A stretch of 64,000 nt of DNA from Eleginops maclovinus (Eukaryota > Chordata > Actinopteri > Perciformes > Eleginopidae). Position 1 is the stretch's first letter. The number at the start of each line of letters is the position of its first letter. Positions 28,535 to 64,000 of the stretch are shown here, piece after piece. The stretch lies in contig NC_086358.1 of the NCBI RefSeq assembly GCF_036324505.1, forward strand, positions 1,292,329-1,356,328. Reading direction: 5' to 3'. Position numbers and translations under genes: made by a program. The notes under the pieces are model-generated. The model searched no databases. It saw only the letters and a list, made by a program, of their open reading frames with translations, and had not been told where the DNA came from.

Positions 28535-28631
28535 TATGTCTCACGCTCCTATTGGCTGCCGCTCCAACACATTGTACGTCAAAGGCTAAGGGGCGGGACA
28601 TCTGTAAGCGGCTGAGCAATGACAACAGAGC
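28535..28631 (+). mobile_element. Dispersed repeat, copy 3 (truncated), joined to array 3
   Basis: TCCTATTGGCTGCCGCTCC, CTAAGGGGCGGGACATCTG and TAAGCGGCTGAGCAATGACA match copies 1 and 2. The right part is missing and the sequence jumps from ACAGAGCCG straight into the reverse-complement 57-bp units. Confidence 0.65.
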
Positions 28632-29751
28632 CGCCCTGAACATCAGCAGGAGAGGACTCTTTAAAGTAGAGACACTACATACTGATATACACCTGAACAT
28701 CAGCAGGAGAGGACTCTTTAAAGTAGAGACTCTACATACTGATATACACCTGAACATCAGCAGGAGAGGACTCTTTAAAGTAGAGACTCTACATACTGAT
28801 ATACACCTGAACATCAGCAGGAGAGGACTCTTTAAAGTAGAGACACTACGTACTGATATACACCTGAACATCAGCAGGAGAGGACTCTTTAAAGTAGAGA
28901 CACTACATACTGATATACACCTGAACATCAGCAGGAGAGGACTCTTTAAAGTAGAGACTCTACATACTGATATACACCTGAACATCAGCAGCAGAGGACT
29001 CTTTAAAGTAGAGACACTACATACTGATATACACCTGAACATCAGCAGGAGAGGACTCTTTAAAGTAGAGACTCTACATACTGATATACACCTGAACATC
29101 AGCAGGAGAGGACTCTTTAAAGTAGAGACGCTACATACTGATATACACCTGAACATCAGCAGGAGAGGACTCTTTAAAGTAGAGACACTACATACTGATA
29201 TACACCTGAACATCAGCAGGATAGGACTCTTTAAAGTAGAGACACTACATACTGATATACACCTGAACATCAGCAGGAGAGGACTCTTTAAAGTAAGACA
29301 CTACATACTGATATACACCTGAACATCAGCAGGATAGGACTCTTTAAAGTAGAGACACTACATACTGATATACACCTGAACATCAGCAGGAGAGGACTCT
29401 TTAAAGTAGAGACTCTACATACTGATATACACCTGAACATCAGCAGGAGAGGACTCTTTAAAGTAGAGACTCTACATACTGATATACACCTGAACATCAG
29501 CAGGAGAGGACTCTTTAAAGTAGAGACACTACATACTGATATACACCTGAACATCAGCAGGATAGGACTCTTTAAAGTAGAGACACTACATACTGATATA
29601 CACCTGAACATCAGCAGGATAGGACTCTTTAAAGTAGAGACACTACATACTGATATACACCTGAACATCAGCAGGAGAGGACTCTTTAAAGTAGAGAGAC
29701 TACATACTGATATACACCTGAACATCAGCAGGAGAGGACTCTTTAAAGTAG
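28632..29751 (-). repeat. 57-bp minisatellite array 3 (~20 copies, inverted)
   Basis: Same unit as arrays 1 and 2 but on the opposite strand, ending about 145 bases before the itgb4 ATG exon. One unit (about 29290) carries a 2-base deletion that breaks the long open frames, and several units have GGATAGG instead of GGAGAGG. Confidence 0.95.
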
Positions 29752-29904
29752 ACTGCTTGTTGTCTCTGAAAGTACACAGTGTCTTTCTGAGGGAACGTAC
29801 AGGTGGTTTAAGTTACACCTTCGTCTCTCCGGAGGGGAAGGTCTTCCTCTCTCTGCAGCAGGAGATTTTTGTGTGAAGGTGTTTCTTTGTGTTGCAGGAA
29901 GGAG

Positions 29905-53681
<23,777 letters not shown>

Positions 53682-55684
53682 TAACCCAAAATGTAAAAGC
53701 CCAAATAATTCAACATGATGAGGAATCATATCTGAGATTCTCTTTTACAAAGAGCGCTCGCACATAATCGGTGTATCTCTCTATACCTGTGTGTTTAAGC
53801 AAGATTATGGGACCAATAGATGTCTGTTACAAATTGTGGCCACTTTTCTATCAATTTCAACATTTTTTTTCACAGTTTCTTTTGATTTTATTTGTGGTTT
53901 CTCACACTTGGGCTTTAAATCAGCAGTAATCCGACTGAATTAATCCAAAGTGACCATGTCTCACCCTGTCCTTACGAGGCATTCAAAGGTAGTCTGTTTT
54001 AAATGCAGATGGTTCATCATTTTTACCAAAAGCAGTCTTATCATGAGTATTAAAGTGGTTTATCTGGGACTTTTGTTCATAGATTTGTATTATATTAAAA
54101 GTGCTTTATTGTTTTTCAAAGTATATTTTATACTTTACAAGATTTTAACATAAATGTACTATGTGGTTTTTTTTCTGCCGGCTTTTTAACCAGACAATGA
54201 GAAGGGAGAAGTGACGTAGTATGGGATCATGGTAGACTTTAATGAATGATCCATATTGGTCTCCTCTCCAAAAGAAATATTGATTGGTAAAAAACACTGA
54301 ATAAAGCAGTGTGTTTCATGGAGAGGCTAGAGCGGAATGCTAACGTTAGCTTAGCCTTTTCTGTTTCTCTGGTAACTTGTGATCCAGATGTTTAGAAGGT
54401 TTTTTTTTAATCAGGAGCCACATTATCCTAACATGTTTCCTCCTCTTGCCTTAGTTATTAAAACTGGTAATACACAATAAAGGAGTTGGTTTTAGGTTCA
54501 GTATTTCATGGAGAGGCTACGAGCTAATGGCTAATGTTAGCTCAGCCTGTTGTTTCTGATAACTGAAGATGTTCAGAAGGTTTTTTTATCAGGAGCCTAA
54601 CCATCATTACAGTTCTCCTCTTCTCGTCTTAATGATTAAAACTGTTGAAATACAGAATAAAGCAGTTTGTTTTCAATTCAGTATTTCCATGATAGGCCTA
54701 TACAGGAAGGTGGAGAGGCTACGAGCTAAAAGCTAACGTTAGCGCAGCCTGTTTCTCTGAATACTTAAGATCCAGACATTCAGAAGATTTTAAATAAGGG
54801 GCCAAATAACCCTCACGGGTCTCCTCTCCCAAACAAGCAGCCCCAGTGATTAAAAACAGTAAGAACACAGAATAAAGCAGTTTAGATGTTAAAAGTCAGT
54901 GTTTTCCCAATGCAGTTTGGATGCAGCTAACGATAGCTCAGGTTGTTTCTCTGATAACTTCAGACCCAGGCTTCCTATGTCTACGAACCTTCATCTGGAG
55001 TTAGAAAGCACCAAGATATTGCAAGTGTGTGTTAAAAAGATGGCTTGACCTCGATAAAAAGTCAATGTATGACAGCTTCTGGTAAACAATGCAGACTCGT
55101 GCTCAAAGGGGAGAGGAAACACAGATACCTTCATTAAAATGCCCAATTTCTTGAAAAACAAACACAGGTCCAGTGGTCTTTAAACATTTTAATGCAGCAA
55201 TGTAATAAATGATACCTTTAAGCAGACTGACATTAAATGTAATGCCAAATATTGAGTTTTATATGCACATTTCCTACTGACACGCATGATTTTACAATAC
55301 TCACACATGATCAAAAACCTTTTTTAAAGATGTTTTATACTTAGAAAATGTGGTACTGCTTTAAGTGGATATGCGTTCTTACTCTGCAAGGCTTTTTGTA
55401 TTTTTGCATTTTAAATAGATAAACTTTTAAGGAATTTAAGAGACATGGTATGTAAAGACGGAAAGATTGTATGTGCTTCAACGCAACTCCTACTGTATTT
55501 TGGCTTCACATTGATGGTTGAAAGGGATTCTGTAAACATATTTTGAGAGGGGTTTTCAGTAAGAAAACTTGATGTGGACACGTGTTTGAACATTCACCAA
55601 AAACACTCAGTTTCATTTAACAACATGCATGACTTACCTTTAAACAGTTGAGCACTTCTTTTGTATTCTATTGCAAAAAATAAA
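53682..55684 (+). terminator. itgb4: itgb4 3' UTR and poly(A) signal
   Basis: The stop is TAA at 53679-53681. The first clear strong signal is AATAAA at 55679-55684, giving a 2-kb 3' UTR; AATAAA-like sequences at about 54298, 54476, 54655 and 54872 lie inside repeats and could be used earlier. No second gene was seen here. Confidence 0.5.
54270..54970 (+). repeat. Degenerate ~180-200-bp tandem repeat
   Basis: Four imperfect copies share ATTTCATGGAGAGGCTA, GCTAATGTTAGCTCAGCCTG, TTTCTCTGATAACTTAAGATCC and TTCAGAAGGTTTTTTT. The phrase set also matches the 1790-2500 repeat. Confidence 0.65.
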
Positions 55685-55699
55685 GATTTAAAACAAATA

Positions 55700-56762
55700 C
55701 ATTCCAGTGTTTCTCTATTCCTGTGACGAAGACAAGTTGGAGGGGTCGTTAATGTATTGATGTTGCAGGTATAAACTCAACACAGCTGCGTCTGTATATC
55801 TGCACTGAGGCTCTTCAGTAGCTGCCTGCACACTGACTTCATGCTTTATAACATTTGTGAAGTTTTTCTAGTCATTTTAAAAAGCAATTAATAATACATA
55901 AGTGGCATAAAGACCTTGCAACTACAGACTTGGTGTTAGGTTTTCACTGAAAATGGAAAGAAAAGTTTTACTATCCTCGCAGGTCAAGAACTCAACCTTT
56001 TTCAAGACTTATTGGACAAACACATGTCTCTCCAGGTCTATACCTGGCTGTTTTTTAGGGGCTCCCTAATTAAGCAAAGCAACACTATGCTATCCATCGA
56101 CTGCTAACACCTCGCGTGTCGCTAAGATGCGTCAAAGGTGAGTTTACTGAGCCCTAAAACACGCTTCGCATCACCAGGGAGTCTCGAGCTGTGACGGTAT
56201 TAATGGGAACTACAGCACCTGCGATACTGTAGAAAAACGTGTGTGTTTTCAGAGTTATGGTGTTGAAAGTCAAGTAGCATTTGTTGTGGCAACAATGCAA
56301 AAGACTAAGTTGTTGATTTTATTTGAGTTTTCTATTCGTGTAATGTGTGTGGGTCGTTTTGAATTCATTTTGAATAAACACCAGTCACACAACATCATAC
56401 CATCGGAAGCCAAACAAGTCATCACAGCTGTCAGTAAAATACATGGAAAGATAAAACATTGAGCTGTGTGTTTAAAGGCGTCTCAGTGGCTGAACAATCC
56501 GAAACCAGCGCACAAAATGTGTATTCGCTCGCAGCAGATAAAAGCACAGAAGATTTAGAAGTGGTTGCAGGTCAGGTCCTCCGTGAACGTTGTGTTGTGA
56601 ATATGTTGATTTCACGAACACAAAACGCTGCAGGTCAAACTCGCGCGAGCAAAGCGATGCAACTCTTCCCTTTGCGTCCGGTGTGAACGCTCCTTGAGTC
56701 CCAAACCAGCGCACAAGATTCAGATTCGCCAGCAGCAGAATCCAAGCACAAGTGTTGGTGGT
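55700..56762. other. Convergent intergenic region
   Basis: Lies between the itgb4 3' end and the minus-strand SPRY gene. AATAAAA on the minus strand (about 56318-56324) may be that gene's poly(A) signal. 56480-56760 holds two diverged copies of a CCAGCGCACAA...ATTCGC-CAGCAG phrase, probably repeat-derived. No exon was seen. Confidence 0.4.
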
Positions 56763-59700
56763 TCAGGTCCAGAGGCAGGGCCCGGTGCAGAGGCACGGCT
56801 GCCTGACGTCCGCCGGCCGGATCACCAGATCGTTGACCACCTCCACCGTCCCGAACACCGGGAACAGTTTCTCCGTGAACGTGTCGTTGAAGGTGTAGAG
56901 GTGCGAGCGTTTCTCCACGTCATAGAAGGACAGCTGGCCCAGCTCGTAGTCCAGGTAAACGCCCACCTTCCTGGGCACCCGGCTGCGGGTCAGCGGCGTG
57001 GCGGGCACCGTCAGAGCCTTCAGATCCGAACCCCTCTCCAGACGGAGGGTTAAGTATCCCGAGTCTGTGGTGAGCGATCGGTAGCCCTGCCTCACCGCGG
57101 ACGCCTTCGCCACGCCGAGCCTCCAGTCCCGCTGCCCGACCTCCACCTCCCAGTAATGGCGTCCGGAGGTGAAGCCCTCCTGGCCCGCTGCGCACCACCA
57201 GCCGTTGAAGCGCCGCTGGCACCGCGGGACGTCCCGATGCTCGAGGCCGCAACGCATCTGCTTATCGTCGCCGGAGATGATTAGGTCCGGGTTCGCCGAG
57301 TCCGAGTCCAGCTTCACTTCCTCTGTGGCAGGAAGTGCAAAACAGAAATCCACTTATCCTCTGTGTTTAAGATACAGGTACACATGTAACTTATGTCATC
57401 ATCAATGCCGTACCTGAACTGCCTGTCATTTATATAACACTGTGTTATGCTATAGGGGTCATGCAGTCAGATTGCTATCCCTTTAAGAGAGAGAGAGAGA
57501 GAGGGGTGTGGCGCCTGCATGTGTGGGTGGGCCTGGTAGAGGAAGGGGTGAGCGAGCGTGGGTTGGTGGTGTTGGAGAAGATCAAAAGGAAGCAGCAGAA
57601 AAAGTATATACGTCCATGAAGTGTTTTTCCTGTAAGTTAAGAACCTGAATAAATGCCACGGCCTCCCTGCCTTATTTTGCAAAGCTGGGTTATTGAACCT
57701 CGACCCTGGAAGACTACAGAGAGTCTTCCCCCGTTCTCCTCGACTGCGGCCTGGGACAGTGACAGGAACGTTCAACAAGTGTATCTGCTCCTTGTTAGAT
57801 GCATGTGTGCACAGTTTAGCCTTTTAGATAACTCTGGCTCTCTGCTGCACTTCAATGCACTGCATGCATTTTAACCTGTCAGCTGATTTAGTTTTGAATT
57901 TGCACTATCCTCCTTTTTATGCACAATTTTATCGTCCTTTAATCTAAATGGATTTTTAAATGCCTATTCTCTGGTTTGTTTTGAAGTCTTTTACTGTAGG
58001 CCTACTCTGAGGGAGATCCATTTTCTGTGAGTATTTAAGAGATGTCTGTCTCGAGATTGTTTAAAAGTGTGATTTCTTACCGGCAGCGTCACAAATCCAG
58101 TTCCACACTGTAAAGAACAGAAGAGGTCTTTAAAACATCTGTACAATAAATACCTTTTTATACCATCATCATTGTTCAAACGGCCATGTATCTGCATAGT
58201 TATCAACTATTACATTAACTGCAAGCTGTCTTAATAACTAACTGCATTGTGACATATACCATAATGACCTTATTCATGTTATCGTCAGGATCAGGATTAA
58301 GTTCAGTTCAGTTTGGGTAAAATGGTGCATAAATAAACAATAAAAGCACAAAAATTACAAAAAAAAACAAACAAGTGTAAAAGAAATCCTTATATATAAA
58401 GAATACAATAATATGACACATTAATGTGAGTAAAGCACGTACAGTATATCTATATTAGAAGTGCAGATATAACGTGGTACTACTGTGTATCAATGTAAAC
58501 ACCCATAATAATGTTGAAGAGTCGCGTGCAGAGAGGTTTTCCCAAAGGTGTGCATTATGTAACACAAGGGTAAAATAATGTGACGATTTAAGATCAAATA
58601 ACTCCAGTCGCTGTGATCTCATTTCACTACAATCCCTCCTTTCCTACTCACCGCTGTGGGGGATGTATCGTGCAGCGTCTGCAAGAAGAACAGACTTCAT
58701 TACAATCACTCATCACCTTCATCACCAGCCTTTCATCACGCAGCGACCCTGATTAGCTCTCATGAAAGCGTCTCGTCAGGTTTCCCTTGAAGCGTGCAGA
58801 CATGTAATCAGGATCCCTCAGTGTGCACGGCCCTTCATTCAGAGTAACACCAGACACTTTGAGACACACTCACCTATCTTCTGGCTGCGCTGCTTCCTCA
58901 CCAGCCACTGCTTAGTCACGTCCTCCTAGAGGATTCAGAAACGTTAATGATGTGTTTCAAGCTTCTGCACTTCATAACTGACGTAAAAACAATGTATTTA
59001 TATTTCCTTTCAGAGGAATTAACGGACAAAGTTAGTAAAGAACACTGAAATGTGGATTTTTGTATTTCTGCACACTACTTGTCCTCCTCTCATAGGATTA
59101 TTTAACATTTCTCTACTTTTTATTTGCACTTTTAATAATATATACAGGGTGAGCAGCTTTCTGATTTAATTTGTATTTCAGGATTTATTTTATACCTGTA
59201 ATTTAAATAGCATTTGTATTTTATCTAATTTACGTTTTAATTCTTGCTTCCACTTGAGATCTCTCTCTGTATTCAACATTATATATTAAAAACTGGGCAA
59301 TAAACCACATGTATAATTCTGAATCTGATGATAACACGAGGTTGAAATCTGAAATAAATGATATTATGGAAGCTAAATATTCTCAAACTCTCTAAGTTAA
59401 GCACTGCTTTTGAATTAAGTGACTGCTTATCCTGTCAGTTGTTCATTTCTCTTGACGAATCCTTAAAAAAACCTAAAGGCTGATTGTTGATGTCTTCTTT
59501 CCTCTACAAAACCAGCCATGCTATGAAACCGAACTCTTAAAATGCAGCATTGCTTGTAAATTCAATGACTGCTCATCCTATCACCGCTGATCAAGGAGCA
59601 ACCCCGAACCAGACGGTCTTATCAGGCTACAAACGGACATCCAGACCTTGAGGGGTCTGTCTGCGTTCATCACGGCCAGGATAACGAGCTCCATGGCGGG

Positions 59701-61051
59701 CAGCAGGTTGGGGAGGCGGCCCCTCTTCCACTGGAGCTCCAGGTCGTCCAGCACCATGAGCACCGGCTCGCCCGGCCAGACGGTGTTCTGCTGAACAAAG
59801 ACCAGCGTTACTCAGAGAGGCATTTAATCATCTCTATCAGATCGCTCTCAATCACCACCCTGCGGTCACCTGAGGTCTGCTTCTGATCTCCCGAGTCCAG
59901 TCCATGATGACTCGTTTGTGGGGCCCCATGTCGCCCTCCCCCCCGGCCTCCAGCATGCACAGGAGGTGTCCTTTCCAGTCCTTCTTCTCCGGTTTCTCAT
60001 ACTGGTTTACAGACGGGATGAGCCTCGGCTGGGGAGAAAAACAACAAGAGCATTGATTGAAACAAACACAATCAGAAAGGCTTTGACAATGAGTCGTTTG
60101 TGAGCAAATTAGCAACTGAAACCAGCTGATTTTGAGCCTGTTTTATATCAAAATCAAGTGTAGCGTGATGCAAAAACACCAAGTTATTCTAGCTTGAAAC
60201 TGAGATTTTAGTGACTTGTTTGTTGAAATATAAAGTATGATAAACTGTCGTACCTGCACTCTCTGCTCCAGCTCGGCCGCCCACTCCACGATAAAATCCC
60301 GACACACTGCGGCCGGCCAGACGTCCTCACTGGTCCAGATGTGGCTGAGGATGCTCGACCTCTGTGGTTAAGACATAAAGAGCAGAATGTATAAACTCTA
60401 AGTGTTTGTTTAGTGCAGAAAGAAAGGATATCAGAGGAGAGCTTACCTGGCAGATTTTGTTGAGTTCCCGGGCTAACTCCATGATGAACAGCTGACTCTC
60501 CACCAGCGGCTCCTTCTTCTCCAGCTTCACTCGCTTACGAGACTCCTGGAGCAGAGAAATGAAGTAATATAAAATAATGTCACTAATCCTACGATATGAT
60601 AATAAGTTATCGAAGTTTTGTACGGTATAAAGCCATAAAATGGTCTTAAAATCACCGTTACTGTTGATGAAATATTAGAATAAAATCAAGATAAAATATA
60701 ATTCATATTAAGATTAAATTAGAAGAATAATAAGCAAAAAAAAGAAGTAATAATAACACCCACATTTGCATCGTGCACATACACAATACCTGTAGCAGCC
60801 TTGTATTTTATACATCTGCATGATATGTTGACCCTGAATTAAAAAGGTTGGACGTCTTCATGAATTGTTTTGATAGAAATCAACACCTCTCACATTATTA
60901 TTATTATATCCACAAAGAAATGTGTTTTCTGACAAAAGACATTTTGGAGCAAATGCAGTCCTAGTGTTTTCAGAGACGGGATGGATACCTTGAGGCGGGT
61001 CTTGAGCTTCTTGGCCGGCTCGATAAGGAACTGCAGACATTCCTTCATCAT
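56763..61051 (-). CDS. PRY-SPRY (B30.2) protein with unrecognised N-terminus
   Basis: Nine coding exons on the minus strand close in phase: 61051-60989, 60545-60447, 60361-60254, 60028-59870, 59790-59647, 58925-58874, 58678-58652, 58107-58081, 57322-56763, giving 412 residues. The final exon encodes a complete B30.2 domain at about residues 229-412: PRY part (SANPDLIISGDDKQMR), GRHYWEVEVGQRDWRLGV, VGVYLDYELGQLSFYD and FPVFGTVEV. The two 27-bp exons before it resemble the heptad mini-exons before B30.2 in butyrophilin genes. Residues 1-191 are helical and charged (ELARELNKICQ, FIVEWAAELEQRVQ, VLMVLDDLELQWKRG). I see no RING, B-box, Ig domain or signal peptide. The start is the first of two ATGs in a row, since the upstream exon has no compatible open frame. 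SPRY domains bind protein partners; the role here is unknown. Confidence 0.8.
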
Positions 61052-63037
61052 GGTGGAGGCCGGAGAGCTGGACGGACGCCCTGTGATGATAATAAAAAGG
61101 CTTCAGTACGGAGGCTGAAGAGCCGCTGCCTGCATCGCCCACACAGACCCAGGAGGGAGCAGAAACTGGTAATTTATGAGAGGTGGCAAAAGCACTGCAG
61201 AACTTTCATTATCACAGCTCTGCACAGCACTTTGTGTGAGGAAGAGGAGGAGGAGGAGGAGGAGGAGGGTACCACGCATTGGTAGAAAAGAGACGGACCA
61301 CCCACACGAACCACAATGTAGAAACAGGCAAAAAAATATTGCACAGGAACAGGATTTCCTGACAGGTCGATGGCGATGCATCTTGATCACGGCCTTGAAA
61401 TTGGAAATTCATTCCCAAGGAGATCTGAGGCAGCAGCCTTTTTTTAAACACTGCGGAGGCAACGCTGGACCACATTTCTGTTGATTCAGCAGCCTTGTTA
61501 GAGGCACTGAGGGAGCTTCTGTTCTTTCTGAGGACGCCAATGCATGCTGGCAGTCATTGTTCAGTCAAGGACTGAAGAGAATATATGAGGGGGGGTAAAC
61601 TCTGGCAAGGATAATGCATCCCCGTTGAGGCCAAACACACAGAAAGTTGACCTTTTGATGAGGTTGGAGGATGGTCACTGTATGCAAATGCTTTAAAGGG
61701 CAGAAGCTGGGAGACAGAATAAGTATGAAACACAGAACACAGTCTCCTTTCAGACTAATGCAAAGAGAACCATCTTTCTTTCTGCAGTTTTCTACTAAAT
61801 TCACCAAAGGTTAGCATGACATAATGCCTCATTTGCATATTTTGACATGACATTTCAGAAACGTGTAATATAAATGCATGCAAAACATTGCAATGCCCTG
61901 GTTAGCCCCCGTAACGTGCCTTCAGTGGGGTGTAAACCACCATTAGGGCTTCATGTTACTAACTTTGCCTGTTTCGTATCAACATCTTTTCCTTAAAATG
62001 TCTCCAGATAATCATCTTTACCTGACCTTGTTTTCTTGACTATTTTAAACTTTTTGAAAGTCATTCCTCTCTACATTTTGAGGCTGTTTATAGAGGTTGA
62101 ACAGCCCTCACACTCATTCATACACGCTTTATTACTAAAAACAACAGACGCAGTATTTTCAGATTTATGGAATACAAAGAGTCTGTCAAAACATTTGACT
62201 CTAACATGTCAACAAAATAACTCAATCATTTTGAACCTGGCTTCATCCAAGGCTCAGCTTTCTGTTCTCCAATATGCAAATTAGGATGTATTTAATGAAT
62301 GCCTCAACGCTATACAACATTTAAGAGAACTTGTAATAACGACTGTAAGGACATTATCCCCCCTCAATATACGGGGTCAGAGTTTCTGTTTTGCCAGTGG
62401 AAGCAGGGAGAGGTGGCATTAGAACTGATTAGAGAAAATCCAGGATTACCTCCCCTGCCTCTGCTGTAATAACACCGAGAGTGGCTTCTATTTTAGGACT
62501 GACGACCAACCTCTGCAGGGGAAACATGCACATAATGTACAAACAACTGTGCTATAAAGGCTAATATCAGTCTATGATTACATGCACAAATGTGAGGAAC
62601 ATCTGCAAACCTTCATTGTTTTTATCCATGGAAATTGTAAAATGTGCTCCGTTTTAAATTAAATAAATACAAATAAAACAGTTTATGTAAAGATGGAGAC
62701 TTGACTACTTTAATAAATATATGAGTCATATACATTCATTTTATGGTGCATTTAGGACAAAAGGGAAATTCAAAGTCCTTTACATAAGCATAACAAATAC
62801 AATTTAAAACAATAAAGGAAAAGAGAAAATCAGTTTGGGAAACACAGTTGATTTATATAATAGGACATATTTAAATATAATTGAAGTATAAATATTTGTA
62901 CTACGTAATAATTCGTGCACATGAAGTTGTTGAAGACGCATTCTTGTGTCTTTAACTGATCATCTTACAGCCATAAAGCGATTTCTTTCTGCTGAAATTC
63001 ACGTGTTTTTATCTTAAAAGAAAGCCGAATTTCTTAC
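61052..63037 (-). other. First intron of the SPRY gene
   Basis: The 5' part of the coding exon (61080-61052) precedes the ATG. The rest is intronic and AT-rich with a GAG repeat at about 61241-61267. No exon or element was recognised. Confidence 0.45.
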
Positions 63038-63180
63038 CAGTTTTATGGGTGAATTTTCCGGGTCAGTTTGCAGCCGCTGCTCTGAGAGGTAGTCTCTGGA
63101 TTTGGTCTCATTCAGTGATCCTGCAGCTGTGAGCTCCTGCAGACAGACACGCGCAGCTTCCTACACACCAACTGCGGCAC
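63038..63180 (-). other. Untranslated first exon of the SPRY gene
   Basis: On the minus strand, sequence ending ACCCATAAAACTG is followed by a good donor (GTAAGAAATTC, boundary at 63038). Its ATG frame reaches a stop within the exon, so it is probably 5' UTR. The upstream limit is approximate. Confidence 0.5.
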
Positions 63181-63230
63181 GAGAGGCACAGCTCGCGCTC
63201 TTATCCACTGGAGCTGCAGTTTCGCAGAAT

Positions 63231-63240
63231 TATCGCGAGA
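63231..63240 (+). promoter_or_regulatory. TATCGCGAGA element, bidirectional promoter type
   Basis: TATCGCGAGA is an exact match to a methyl-sensitive element known to drive bidirectional transcription at TATA-less CpG promoters (variant of TCTCGCGAGA). It sits just upstream of the minus-strand SPRY gene's first exon. A plus-strand exon-like stretch ending GCCAACAG|GTACTC at about 63271 could be the divergent transcript. Confidence 0.6.
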
Positions 63241-63334
63241 GGTCGTTGTAGCGTCAACGAGACTGCCAACAGGTACTCATAATATTGTTTTTATTTAAAT
63301 ACTATTATATATATGTGTAATTATTTTCTAAAAA

Positions 63335-63610
63335 AGTGGGAGAAGTACTCAGATCTTGTACTTGTGCTACTTAAAAGTAGAAGTACCAGGGTGTAAGAAT
63401 ACTTGTGGGTAGCTTGTGAATTTAGGTGTAACTAAAGTCTGATTTACAGGCTGATTATATTTCACATCATTAATCCAAACCTGTAAAGTAACTACAGCTA
63501 TTAAATACATGAAGCGGAGTAAAAGTACTCCATTCACCTCTGAACTGTGGTGGAGTAAAAATACGAAGTACCATAAAATGTAAATACTCAAGTAAAATAC
63601 AAGTATCTCC
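63335..63610 (-). repeat. Dispersed repeat related to the 23540-23885 array
   Basis: Inverted and diverged phrases (AAAAGTAGAAGTACC, GTGGAGTAAAAATACG, ACTCAAGTAAAATAC) of the AGTACTTCTACTTTTACTC family. Present once, not amplified. Confidence 0.6.
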
Positions 63611-64000
63611 GAATTGGTGCTTTATTTCCACCTCTGGTCCTTTACTATAAAACACGTGTTGTCTAAATGAACACCTCAGGGATAACGGGGCTATACCGTT
63701 GTAAAACCACGGCCTTTGGGCTTCCGTAGACTTCGACTTCCGTTTCGAGTGCAGCGTGACCGTGTTTACATTGAGCAGCGGAACAGCAGATGTCACTAAA
63801 ACCAAATAACACTTCATTATATTGATTTTATTTTTATTTGTAAGCATATATGCTTCCAGACAGCCCTGATATATGTCAGATTATTTAATATCCTGCGTTT
63901 ATTTCCAGGATGATCTAAGCGACAGTGTTTACTGAAGCCCTGTGTCTCGGTATGTCTCGCGGAAGCGTCATTACAGCGAGCCTTTAAATGACAGCTACTG
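63611..64000. other. Right edge, unresolved
   Basis: Some CpGs and a donor-like CTCG|GTATGT near 63950 hint at the start of another transcription unit past the window. No coding exon can be supported. Confidence 0.3.

Noticed and set aside
28473..29725. Open frames of 145-267 codons on both strands upstream of itgb4
   Set aside because: Third copy of the same minisatellite.
60989..60996. Possible U12-type donor (GTATCCAT) in the SPRY gene
   Set aside because: No TTCCTTAAC-like branch point was found near the next acceptor, so an ordinary GT-AG intron is more likely.

Overview
The window is nuclear DNA of a ray-finned (teleost) fish. It has short-intron genes split by GT-AG introns, many long (CA/TG)n microsatellites, several minisatellites and dispersed-repeat fragments. 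The gene order smim5-like, sap30bp, itgb4 matches the SMIM5-SMIM6-SAP30BP-ITGB4 block of human 17q25. I saw no bacterial, phage, viral or CRISPR features. All gene models were built by hand from splice signals, reading-phase closure and recalled family similarity. No database search was run.

Layout. (1) 1-3400: a dispersed repeat, then a two-exon gene for a 72-residue single-pass membrane protein of the SMIM5/18/22 type. (2) 3400-5060: intergenic DNA with LINE-like fragments. (3) 5073-22121: sap30bp, ten coding exons giving about 309 residues. A ZNF143-like motif and a perfect CRE lie just upstream. Its introns hold two arrays of one 57-bp minisatellite, long dinucleotide tracts and a duplicated fragment of exon 5. 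(4) 22300-29900: a CpG-rich promoter-like segment with a possible two-exon small ORF, a probable untranslated first exon of itgb4, and a third, inverted 57-bp array. (5) 29905-53681: itgb4 (integrin beta-4), 41 constitutive coding exons plus one cassette, about 2030 residues with the cassette. It has signal peptide, PSI, beta-I-like (MIDAS DFSNS), cysteine-rich EGF-like modules, transmembrane segment, two Calx-beta-like domains, two FN3, a long variable connecting segment, two FN3 and a C-terminal tail. (6) 53682-55700: its 3' UTR with degenerate repeats. (7) 56763-63240 on the minus strand: a nine-coding-exon gene for a 412-residue protein with an unrecognised helical N-terminus and a C-terminal PRY-SPRY (B30.2) domain. 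Its upstream non-coding exon lies next to an exact TATCGCGAGA promoter element. (8) 63241-64000: repeats and an unresolved edge.

The genes are not an operon. Sap30bp is a nuclear Sin3-HDAC/splicing cofactor, itgb4 is the hemidesmosome laminin-receptor subunit, the SMIM protein is a small membrane protein, and the SPRY protein is of unknown role. Points worth a second look: an extra Calx-beta exon in itgb4; an apparent 1-nt frameshift in its EGF exon; a GC-AG intron; a conserved alternative cassette; (TG)n and poly(C) tracts abutting acceptors; inverted 72-bp arrays bracketing exons 6-40; and one minisatellite amplified at three nearby sites and linked to a dispersed element.
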